From contig PHAT01000001.1 in NCBI GenBank assembly GCA_002840435.1, positions 54,262 through 118,261 on the forward strand: DNA of 64,000 nt, in the 5' to 3' direction. The notes under the pieces are model-generated. The model made no database searches. It had not been told where the DNA came from and saw only the letters and a program-made list of their open reading frames with translations. The translations under genes and the position numbers were made by a program. Below are positions 7,878-14,990 of the stretch, piece after piece; positions within the stretch are counted from its first letter, which is position 1, and every line of letters starts with the position of its first letter. The stretch is from Deltaproteobacteria bacterium HGW-Deltaproteobacteria-6 (GTDB taxonomy: Bacteria; Desulfobacterota; Syntrophia; Syntrophales; Smithellaceae).

Positions 7878-9023
7878 ATGAATCGTTTAAAAAAGAATCT
7901 TCCCAACATCCTTCTGCTGCTGGCTTCTTTGATTATTTGCATTGCCGCCGGGGAAGTTCTTCTGAGGATTTACAATCCGTTCGAGTTCAGCGTGAAGGGT
8001 GAAAAGATCATCCTGAGAGCCTATAAGAAAAATACCATTTTTACCGAGCATGGTAATCTGTATAATAACAAACTCGATGCTAAAATAATTTATACAAAAA
8101 ATTCTATCGGCTTTCGGGGGGATGAACCCCCAAAGGATCCTGAGAAATACCTGTCTATTATTGCGGTAGGCGGCAGTACGACGGAGTGTCTGCTGTTATC
8201 CGATGGAAAAGACTGGCCTGCCGTCCTGAAAACCATATCGAAGAAGGATATTCCGCTGGTGTGGGTCAATAATGCCGGGATTGACGGCCATTCCACTTAC
8301 GGACATGCCATCCTGATGGAAGATTATATAACAAAAATAAGACCCAAAATGGTTCTTTTCCTCATGGGGCTCAACGATATCGGACTCGAAAAAATCAAGT
8401 CGTTTGATGAAAAAACCATGATCAAAAAGACAGGCCTGGTCAGCCTGAAGGATTATTTTGAGGCCATAACAGACCAGTCCGAAATTTTACAGTTCGGCAG
8501 AAACATCGACCGGTGGCGCAGAGCCAAAGCACGCCAGCTGGACCATCATCAGATTGATGTGGCAACGCTGGGATATATGGATTTGGAAGAAAGAAGTATG
8601 GTAGAAAAAAGATTATCGGATGAGAGTAAATTTCTGGTTCCTTTTGAAAAGCGGCTGGAAAATTTAGTAAAGATATCCAGAAAAGCAAACATTGTTCCGG
8701 TATTTATCACACAACCGGCTCTTTACGGTCACGGCATTGATCCGGTCACCGGAGTTGATCTGGGAAAAATAAAAATGCCGGGCGGTTCCAGCGGTTCTCT
8801 CAACTGGCAAATTCTTGAATTATACAATCAGAAAACCAGGCAGGTTGGAAAGAAACATGATGTGCCGGTTGTCGATCTTGCGGCCAGGATGCCTAAAAAT
8901 TCGAATTTGTACTATGATCTGTTTCACTTTACCAATCAGGGAGCGGAAGCTGTGGCCAGCATCATTTTTAATGACTTAAAGCCGCATATCCAAAAAAACT
9001 TCCCGCAGTATATCCAAAAATGA
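7878..9023 (+). CDS. Membrane-anchored SGNH/GDSL-type hydrolase
   Basis: A 381-residue protein with an N-terminal signal anchor (PNILLLLASLIICIAAGEVLLR) and an SGNH fold outside the membrane. The catalytic blocks are VGGSTTEC near residue 97 (nucleophile Ser), NAGIDGHS near 133 (oxyanion), MGLNDIG near 164 (Asn) and the final DLFHFTNQG near 350 (Asp and His). Such enzymes remove or transfer acyl groups on sugars or peptides. It closes the carbamoyltransferase/SxtJ/DUF5989 operon, with 19 bases between it and DUF5989. Inference: it acts on the same, probably surface, molecule that is carbamoylated. The substrate cannot be read from sequence. Confidence 0.82.
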   Translation: MNRLKKNLPNILLLLASLIICIAAGEVLLRIYNPFEFSVKGEKIILRAYKKNTIFTEHGNLYNNKLDAKIIYTKNSIGFRGDEPPKDPEKYLSIIAVGGSTTECLLLSDGKDWPAVLKTISKKDIPLVWVNNAGIDGHSTYGHAILMEDYITKIRPKMVLFLMGLNDIGLEKIKSFDEKTMIKKTGLVSLKDYFEAITDQSEILQFGRNIDRWRRAKARQLDHHQIDVATLGYMDLEERSMVEKRLSDESKFLVPFEKRLENLVKISRKANIVPVFITQPALYGHGIDPVTGVDLGKIKMPGGSSGSLNWQILELYNQKTRQVGKKHDVPVVDLAARMPKNSNLYYDLFHFTNQGAEAVASIIFNDLKPHIQKNFPQYIQK

Positions 9024-9050
9024 CATCTTATCGCCCCGGGCAATTAATTG

Positions 9051-9170
9051 ATGCTGATCGCAATAGTTATCGGGGCAGCCGTGCTTCTTATTTTTGTGAG
9101 GTTGCTTTCATCCGGATCCGGTTGTAGACTCTGCCATTACAGTATAGCGAGGCGCCATGAAGTTCGATAA
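9051..9170 (+). CDS. Possible 39-residue membrane peptide
   Basis: An ATG frame with a strongly hydrophobic start (MLIAIVIGAAVLLIFVRLL) followed by a short tail with CRLC. It lies just after the SGNH hydrolase and runs 14 bases into the helicase gene. No ribosome site is seen. It could be a further small member of the carbamoyltransferase module or a chance frame. Confidence 0.22.
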   Translation: MLIAIVIGAAVLLIFVRLLSSGSGCRLCHYSIARRHEVR

Positions 9171-10404
9171 ATATCATATTTCAGAAGACATCAAACACAA
9201 CCTTGAAAAGCTCGGCTTCAAGAGGCCGACGGATATCCAGTTCAAATCCATTCCATCCATTCTGAACGGAGAAGACGTTCTGGCCATCGCCCAGACGGGA
9301 ACCGGTAAAACGGCGGCTTTTGCCATTCCTCTGATTGACAGGATTCACCGGGGGAAAAGCAGCAAGCGCGATACGGGGATCAAAGGCCTTGTCATGGTTC
9401 CGACCCGTGAACTGGCCATGCAGATCGGCGAGGTCTTTACCAGCATCGCGAAGCATACCAAGGTCAAGACGTTTGCCCTGATTGGCGGTGTCGAACAAAA
9501 TGCGCAGCTGGCCAGGCTGCAGGAAGGCATCGACATTCTGATTACCACCCCCGGGCGAATGTTTGATCTCATCCATCAGGGTTATATCGATCTGACGCGC
9601 ATCGAGACGCTGGTTCTGGATGAAGCCGATCATATGCTGGATCTGGGTTTCATCAAGGACATTCAATACGTCAAAAAAATGCTCTCCCGGAGGCATCAGA
9701 CGCTTTTCTTCTCGGCGACCATTAATCCGGAAATTAAGAAGCTGGCTTTTTCTCAGATTAAGAGCACGGCCATCCGCATTCAGATATCCCCCGATGATCC
9801 GGTCTCGGCCAATGTTTCGCATGCGGTCGTGTTTGTAGAAATGGATGATAAACGATTCTTTCTGGAGAGCTTCATCCGGGAAAATCCTGACAGCAAAATC
9901 ATCATTTTTGTTCGAACCCGTGTCCGCGCGGAGCGGGTTGCCAAAGCCATGGAGCGTGTCTCGATTTCCTCGATCACGATCCACGGCGAGAAGGATCAGG
10001 GTGAAAGATCCGAGGCCATGAACATGTTCAAGGGGGGTGGCTGCCGGATTCTCATTGCCACGGATGTCAGCGCGCGCGGCATTGACATTCCGGATGTCGA
10101 TTATGTGATCAACTATGATCTGCCCGACAAAGTGGAGAATTATGTTCACCGGGTCGGCAGAACGGGACGGGGTGTCAAGAAAGGCATAGCGCTTTCCTTT
10201 TGCAGTGAAGAGGAAAAAGAGCTTCTCGCCGGAATCCAGCAGTTTCTGAACAAAGAAATCGAAGTGATCAAAGTTGGCAAAAAAGATTATGCGAGGACCC
10301 TGGAGATTACCCAAAAGAAGACAGACACCGGCGTGATGGCGCTGATCGAGGACCATGAGGCCTGGCTCACGGCAAAGAAGAAAAAAACCTCCCGGAAAAA
10401 GTAA
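9157..10404 (+). CDS. DEAD-box ATP-dependent RNA helicase (RhlE-like)
   Basis: Unwinds RNA duplexes using ATP; likely role in ribosome assembly or mRNA turnover. The 415-residue protein has the full motif set: Q motif (GFKRPTDIQ), motif I AQTGTGKT near residue 45, PTRELAMQ, TPGRMFD, DEADHMLD near 153, SATI near 187, then the second RecA domain with DVSARGIDIPDVDYVINYD and HRVGRTGR. A short Lys-rich tail (KKKKTSRKK) follows, common for RNA contact in RhlE/SrmB-type proteins. GAGG precedes the ATG. It is monocistronic, converging on the alcohol dehydrogenase gene. Confidence 0.93.
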   Translation: MKFDKYHISEDIKHNLEKLGFKRPTDIQFKSIPSILNGEDVLAIAQTGTGKTAAFAIPLIDRIHRGKSSKRDTGIKGLVMVPTRELAMQIGEVFTSIAKHTKVKTFALIGGVEQNAQLARLQEGIDILITTPGRMFDLIHQGYIDLTRIETLVLDEADHMLDLGFIKDIQYVKKMLSRRHQTLFFSATINPEIKKLAFSQIKSTAIRIQISPDDPVSANVSHAVVFVEMDDKRFFLESFIRENPDSKIIIFVRTRVRAERVAKAMERVSISSITIHGEKDQGERSEAMNMFKGGGCRILIATDVSARGIDIPDVDYVINYDLPDKVENYVHRVGRTGRGVKKGIALSFCSEEEKELLAGIQQFLNKEIEVIKVGKKDYARTLEITQKKTDTGVMALIEDHEAWLTAKKKKTSRKK

Positions 10405-10595
10405 GGGAAGGGGCGGCGTTTGCGCTGGAAATGGAGTAAACCGACACGCATGCGAAGGACGCAATATGGTGGACGATCAAAGCCCGTGTCCCGTGGCGCC
10501 GGTTCCCAGATTACTGATCCGTTTAATATCCTCCGCTTGCATGGTGCTTTTTTCCCCTCTTATTCGGGTGAGATGATTATCCTGCGATGATTATT

Positions 10596-11771
10596 TCAGC
10601 GAATGGTTTCCAGAATGACTTTCATTTCTTTCGGGGTAAGAAGGGCCGGGCTGTTTTTGCTGTCCGCCACGGAAATGATTTTTTCAATGTCCGAAGACGT
10701 TACGCCGAAAAAGGAAAGCTGCGGCAGCTTTAAAGCCTGTGTCCACAGGTGAAGCGCATCCAGAAAATGCCTGCAGTAAAAGGCATCATCATCGCCTCCG
10801 TGACCCGCGAATAATCTTCCGATGTCGGCAAACCGCTTCTGTGCGGCTATATTGTTTTCATCAATAATTTTTTTGATCACAAAAGTCATGACCGGAAACA
10901 GAAGCTTCCCGCAGGCCACACCATGCGGCACCGGGCATAGTCCGCCCAGCGGTCCGGCTATGCCGTGCACGGCGCCCAGTCCGGCCCGGTTGAGTGTAAT
11001 CCCCGAAACCAGCGCCGCATAAGACATCTTCTCGCGCAGCGCAGGATCGTTGCCGCGGTCAAGGCAAAGCGGCGGCAGGCTTTCCAACGCAAGGGCAAGC
11101 GCCTTTAACGCCAGCGAATCGGTGGAAACGTCCGCCCTGACTGATGTGTAAGCTTCAATCAATTGCGAGATGGCATCCAGTCCGCAGGTGATGGTAATCG
11201 ACCGCGGCATCGTCAGCGTCAATCTGGGATCGACCACCGCGGCATCCGGCATATAGGCGTCATGACGGAGTGATTTTTTATAGCCCGCTTTCCGGTCACA
11301 GATGACGGCGTTATTGGTAGCTTCACTTCCCGTGCCGGCGGTTGTCGGAACGGCAATAAAAGGAATTTTGACGCCGGACGGTTTTTGGGTTCCGACACCT
11401 TCCAGATAGTCCTTGACGGAACCTGTCTCGGCCAGCATGGCGGCAACCGCTTTGCCGCAGTCGATGACGCTGCCGCCGCCGATGGCCACAACGACATTAA
11501 CGGGCGCTTTGCGATATTCACCGGCAATCGCATCAATCGCTTCCGCGGTGGGTTCACCTCGGACGGAGATTGCTTTGAATCTGATTTGAGCCCGGTTAAG
11601 CTGCATCGTAAGCGCTCCCCAGCGGCCGGACGCCTTCAACGATTCGCCGCCGGTGATGATGAGCGCCTGACGGCCATAGGAGGAGATGATTTCAGGAAGC
11701 CGGGAAAATGTATCAGCGCCAAAAAAAATTTTGGGGAGCGAGGCGAGATTTAAGGTGTTTATCGATTCCAT
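10596..11771 (-). CDS. Iron-containing alcohol dehydrogenase
   Basis: NAD(P)-dependent, metal-dependent oxidoreductase of short alcohols or aldehydes. The 391-residue protein has the nucleotide-binding GGGSVID (98-104), PTTAGTGSE (142-150), metal ligands D199, H269 and H283 in the CGLDAIS.., GAVHGIAGPLGG and PHGVACG segments. The second usual ligand position is Gln203 (AISQLIEAY), which is also seen in other working members of the family. It is the last gene of a minus-strand group, overlapping the ABM-domain gene by 13 bases. The natural substrate is not evident. Confidence 0.9.
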   Translation of the reverse strand: MESINTLNLASLPKIFFGADTFSRLPEIISSYGRQALIITGGESLKASGRWGALTMQLNRAQIRFKAISVRGEPTAEAIDAIAGEYRKAPVNVVVAIGGGSVIDCGKAVAAMLAETGSVKDYLEGVGTQKPSGVKIPFIAVPTTAGTGSEATNNAVICDRKAGYKKSLRHDAYMPDAAVVDPRLTLTMPRSITITCGLDAISQLIEAYTSVRADVSTDSLALKALALALESLPPLCLDRGNDPALREKMSYAALVSGITLNRAGLGAVHGIAGPLGGLCPVPHGVACGKLLFPVMTFVIKKIIDENNIAAQKRFADIGRLFAGHGGDDDAFYCRHFLDALHLWTQALKLPQLSFFGVTSSDIEKIISVADSKNSPALLTPKEMKVILETIR

Positions 11772-12073
11772 GCGGATTTTTCCAGGGGCGCCAGAACATT
11801 ATGGGCGAAACCTTCACGGGGTTTGGCCATCCAGGTTTCAACCGTATCGCGCCACTTGCAGTAATGTGCGGTTTTTTTATGCGCGGCGGCCGCCTCGTCT
11901 GTCTCATAGGCCTCATACAAAGTGAATGCCGCAGGGTTATCCCGGTGTTGTAAGACGTCAAACCGCAGATTTCCTTTTTCTTTGATCGAATGCCGATGAT
12001 TCTCAAGGGTTGCTAGAATAAACTGATCAACATTTTCCGGCTGAACGACAATATTAACAACGGTAACAATCAT
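11759..12073 (-). CDS. Antibiotic-biosynthesis-monooxygenase (ABM) domain protein
   Basis: A 104-residue dimeric alpha/beta-barrel protein of the ABM/YgiN/LsrG type. The signatures are the N-terminal VTVVNIVVQPENVDQFI, the central FDVLQHRDNPAAFTLYEAYETDEA and HKKTAHYCKW. Members act as quinol monooxygenases, isomerases or simply small-ligand enzymes; the reaction cannot be chosen here. A clear AGGAG precedes the ATG. Its gene overlaps the Fe-alcohol dehydrogenase start, so the two products are probably made together, possibly for metabolism of a small carbonyl compound. Confidence 0.85.
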   Translation of the reverse strand: MIVTVVNIVVQPENVDQFILATLENHRHSIKEKGNLRFDVLQHRDNPAAFTLYEAYETDEAAAAHKKTAHYCKWRDTVETWMAKPREGFAHNVLAPLEKSAWNR

Positions 12074-12143
12074 GAAATTTCTCCTGTCCGGGGATTTTCA
12101 TATCAGAATAATTCATGCCGTCCAAGCAAAAACCGGCGCTTTT

Positions 12144-12395
12144 TCACGGGTCGCTGTTTAAGAAACAGGTCAACGCGCCGGATGGGCATTTTTCAACGGT
12201 TTTAATGATCTCTTCTGTCGTTGAATTCAGAGGTTTTACCCAGGGTCTTTCCTTCGGTCTGAAAACAGCGGGGTTGTGTTTTATGCAATTTCCGGAATGC
12301 TGGCACTTTTGCGCGTCCCAGATGATGGTTACCTCACCGTTGGTATAAGATCTTTTGGCGTTATTTATTGTTTTATCATCGGTGCTGGCGGACAT
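12144..12395 (-). CDS. Divergent 4Fe-4S mono-cluster protein (Fer4_19-like)
   Basis: An 83-residue ferredoxin-like protein. The pattern CQHSGNC, then PAVF about five residues on and VEKCPSGAL near the end, is typical of the divergent mono-cluster family (PF06902 type). The central VTIIWDAQKCQHSGNC places the first cysteine after a beta strand. Start choice is uncertain: the ATG at 12395 begins just before the conserved region, while a GTG at 12449 would add 18 unconserved residues; neither has a good ribosome site. It is co-directional with, and 70 bases ahead of, the ABM gene. A redox partner role for the downstream dehydrogenase is possible but not shown. Confidence 0.78.
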   Translation of the reverse strand: MSASTDDKTINNAKRSYTNGEVTIIWDAQKCQHSGNCIKHNPAVFRPKERPWVKPLNSTTEEIIKTVEKCPSGALTCFLNSDP

Positions 12396-12663
12396 GATCA
12401 AATCTACGGCATTCCCTGTTTTTTTAAAAACTGCGGGTAAAACTAGCACATTATGATTTGATTGTTAAATAAATTATCGGAGTCGGGAATGGATACGGTT
12501 CATCAGCCGGTGTGTTCCATCCGCTTGTCATTCGTAATGGTAGATATAACCTACCGATAACCTGACACTCAACCCGTCTTGCATCCTGATCAGCCATCCA
12601 TATACTTTAGCCTGAAATGCAGTGCGCAGTGTCGATAAAAAACAGGAAGAAAGGAGAAACAAC

Positions 12664-12993
12664 ATGGTATCGAACAATCTCATCAAAGGCGTTGTTGTCG
12701 GCAGTTTGATCGGTGCGGGGTTGGGGATTCTTTATGCTCCCAAAAGCGGAAAAGAAACCAGGGAGCAAATAGGCAACTCAGCCCGGGACGTCCTGGAAAA
12801 AGCAAAGGCGCAATATGAAGAAGCGGCCCAAAAGCTTGAGGCGTTGACGACGCACAATAGGGCAATATTTGCCGACAAGAAAGATCGGCTGAAAAAGGCT
12901 CTGGATGCGGGCCTGGAGGCCTACCATCAGGAGAATGCCAAGCAGCAGTGTGAATGCAGAACGGGCCTCTACGGGGATGATGCTCTGCTTTAG
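12664..12993 (+). CDS. YtxH domain protein
   Basis: A 109-residue membrane-associated protein. It begins with a glycine-rich hydrophobic span (LIKGVVVGSLIGAGLGILYAP) followed by the family motif KSGKETREQI and a long amphipathic, coiled-coil-prone helix. YtxH proteins are small stress-linked envelope proteins of unclear biochemistry. The ATG at 12664 follows AAGGAG; an in-frame ATG at 12622 lacks one. The last residues (KQQCECRTGLYGDDALL) do not look like the rest of the helix, so the end of the gene may be altered. Confidence 0.8.
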   Translation: MVSNNLIKGVVVGSLIGAGLGILYAPKSGKETREQIGNSARDVLEKAKAQYEEAAQKLEALTTHNRAIFADKKDRLKKALDAGLEAYHQENAKQQCECRTGLYGDDALL

Positions 12994-13192
12994 CAGGGTG
13001 CAGGCAGGTAATACCGGATACGGACGGGCGGCAGATCTGATGCGGGAATCTATCGATGCGCCGAAGGATGGCGGTGCGCCTGTTGCACAACCACGGCAAA
13101 AGCAAAGTCTGTGAGACGCTCTGTTGCAGGCGGGGATGTTGTGCGGCAAAGCGTGTCCTGCAGGCCATTTTTATCATAAGAAGGGGGACAGG

Positions 13193-13576
13193 ATGGAAGA
13201 CGGATTCAAGCAGGGTCAATTCAACTGGTGTGAATTGATGACCACGGATGTCGATGCGGCAAAAAAGTTCTATGCCGGGTTGTTCGGATGGGAAATGCAG
13301 GAAATGTCCATACCCGGAATAACCTACACCGTGGTAAAAGTTGACGGTGAAGGGATTGGCGGAATCATGGAAATTCCTGAAAGCGCCAAGGGAATGCCGC
13401 CGATGTGGGGCACTTACGTGACGGTTGATGATGTGGACAAAACGGCGAAGGCCGCTTTGGCACTTGGCGGCAAACTACACATGCCGCCGACCGATATCCC
13501 CACGGTCGGACGATTCTGCGTCATCGAAGATCCGCAGGGCGCCTTCATTAACGCCATCACCTACCTGAAAAGATAA
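13193..13576 (+). CDS. VOC (glyoxalase/bleomycin resistance) family protein
   Basis: A 127-residue vicinal-oxygen-chelate protein. The GQFNWCELMTTDVDAAKKFY start, GLFGWEM, the WGTYVTVDDVD segment and the final VIEDPQGAFI form one paired beta-alpha-beta-beta-beta unit set. This subtype (CFP32-like, often repeated twice in other bacteria) is here a single copy. AAGGGGG lies six bases before the ATG at 13193; the longer frame from 13124 has no support. Substrate unknown. It stands alone between YtxH and the beta-lactamase-fold gene. Confidence 0.85.
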   Translation: MEDGFKQGQFNWCELMTTDVDAAKKFYAGLFGWEMQEMSIPGITYTVVKVDGEGIGGIMEIPESAKGMPPMWGTYVTVDDVDKTAKAALALGGKLHMPPTDIPTVGRFCVIEDPQGAFINAITYLKR

Positions 13577-14040
13577 TACCGGCCTGCCGGAATCCGCATT
13601 CGGGCGCATGGCAATTAATGATCCTGAACCGACAGGCTTATGCCGGAAGTGATGTCCCCCCTGATGAACCGGGGCGTTGTCCCCGATGATTAAAAACGGG
13701 AAGGAGGTTCAGTTTTTCTCTCAGCATGCCTCTGTCCGGGCGCCATCCCATCTTTTGTTCCATATAAAATCCTGCCTGTTATTCTGAGAATCTCCTTGAC
13801 TCAGAAATTTGCTCTTCATATACTGCCGTTGCCGTCGCGTCATAAAGATAAAAAATTAAATTGATTTTCTCATAAGGTAATCCATGACGATTCCTTCCGC
13901 CGTTTTCAACTGGTTAAAAGCGTCAGTTCCTCAAGACCGCTATTCTACGGGTGAGTCAAAAAGAAAACTTCATGGTCATAATGAATCCCTTCATGACCCT
14001 TGTCTGCCGGCTACGATTCAATCCGCGAGGAGCAGCTAAA
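13577..14040. other. 464-base intergenic region
   Basis: Holds the promoter at 13796-13824 and a 51-codon frame at 13884-14039 whose TAA ends one base before the ATG of the next gene. I do not see a conserved RNA or terminator in it. Confidence 0.5.
13796..13824 (+). promoter_or_regulatory. Sigma-70 promoter upstream of the metallo-hydrolase gene
   Basis: TTGACT (13796-13801), 17-base spacer, TATACT (13819-13824). The predicted 5' leader is about 210 bases. The sequence CTCTTCATATACT is shared with the purO promoter. Confidence 0.7.
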
Positions 14041-14931
14041 ATGATTCAGAACATCAACGACAGGATATCAATTTTTTTCACCGAAGAGGGATTCAGTAAA
14101 TCAAACGCCGTGCTCATTGATGATGATGTGCGCATCATGATCGACAGCGGCGCGGGAAAGATTACCGGCGAAGCCCGGCCGCAGGGTGTTGATATCCTCA
14201 TCAACTCCCACTGCCACCTTGATCATGTCTGGGACAATGACCTCTTCGTCAATGCCCGGATCATCACCCATCCTCTGGAACGGGAGAACTTCAAAGACCA
14301 GAAAAAGATCGGGTCTATTGATAACTGGGAAAAATACATGACGGAAGATCCCCAGCAGTTTGTTCACCTCATCGGCGCCATGAAACCTTCATTTTTCGAA
14401 AAGTGGCGCGTTGACGGAACCATTGATGAAGGGGACATCATCGACGCCGGAAGAACAAAGATTCATGTGATGCACATGCCCGGTCATACGTCAGGTCACC
14501 TGACGTTCTTTTTTCCGGAAGAAGGGCTCCTCTTCTGCGGAGATATCTGCCTGACGAAGGTCGGCCCCTGGTACGGTGACGGCTCTACACCCGTGGATGA
14601 TTTCATCGCTTCCATCAACAGGATAATCGAGATGAAACCCGACAGGGTCGTTTCGGGGCATAACAAGGAGGTTCTGACATCCCCATTCATCCTCAGAGCT
14701 TTCGAGGAATACAGGGGGCGGATTTACAAACGCGACGAAAGGATTCTTGCGGCGCTCGGTGAAAAGCCCTGCACGCTTGATGAGCTGGCGGAGCAAAAGC
14801 TCATCTACCCCGCGCATCCTACCATCTTTGTTGTCTACTGGGAGAAGGCCATGATCGTGAAGCATTTGAACAGGCTGATGAAAAACGGCGCGGCTGCCGT
14901 TGATGAAGAAGAAAGGTATTATGCGAGGTAA
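14041..14931 (+). CDS. Metallo-beta-lactamase-fold hydrolase
   Basis: A 296-residue MBL-fold enzyme. The dinuclear metal motif HCHLDH covers residues 57-62; MPGHTSGH supplies the third-block His, LLFCGDI the bridging Asp and VSGHNKE the last His. A C-terminal helical part (DELAEQKLIYPAHPTIF) is typical of hydrolases in this group that include hydroxyacylglutathione-hydrolase-like and lactonase-like members. The specific substrate is open. GAGGAGC precedes the ATG at 14041; the 30 extra residues upstream in frame look non-coding. Kinase gene HK1 starts 59 bases downstream. Confidence 0.85.
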   Translation: MIQNINDRISIFFTEEGFSKSNAVLIDDDVRIMIDSGAGKITGEARPQGVDILINSHCHLDHVWDNDLFVNARIITHPLERENFKDQKKIGSIDNWEKYMTEDPQQFVHLIGAMKPSFFEKWRVDGTIDEGDIIDAGRTKIHVMHMPGHTSGHLTFFFPEEGLLFCGDICLTKVGPWYGDGSTPVDDFIASINRIIEMKPDRVVSGHNKEVLTSPFILRAFEEYRGRIYKRDERILAALGEKPCTLDELAEQKLIYPAHPTIFVVYWEKAMIVKHLNRLMKNGAAAVDEEERYYAR

Positions 14932-14990
14932 AAGATAACGGGGTCATTTTGTTTCTGTTGAACATCGTTAATCGAAGCAGGAGATATCAA

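Noticed and set aside
10596..11771. Gln203 in place of a metal His in the Fe-alcohol dehydrogenase, as a sign of inactivation
   Set aside because: Gln at this position is also seen in other members of the family, and the remaining Asp and two His are intact.
12905..13114. 70-codon frame after the YtxH gene as a frameshifted YtxH tail
   Set aside because: The translation shows no YtxH-like helix; there is no evidence for a real second frame.
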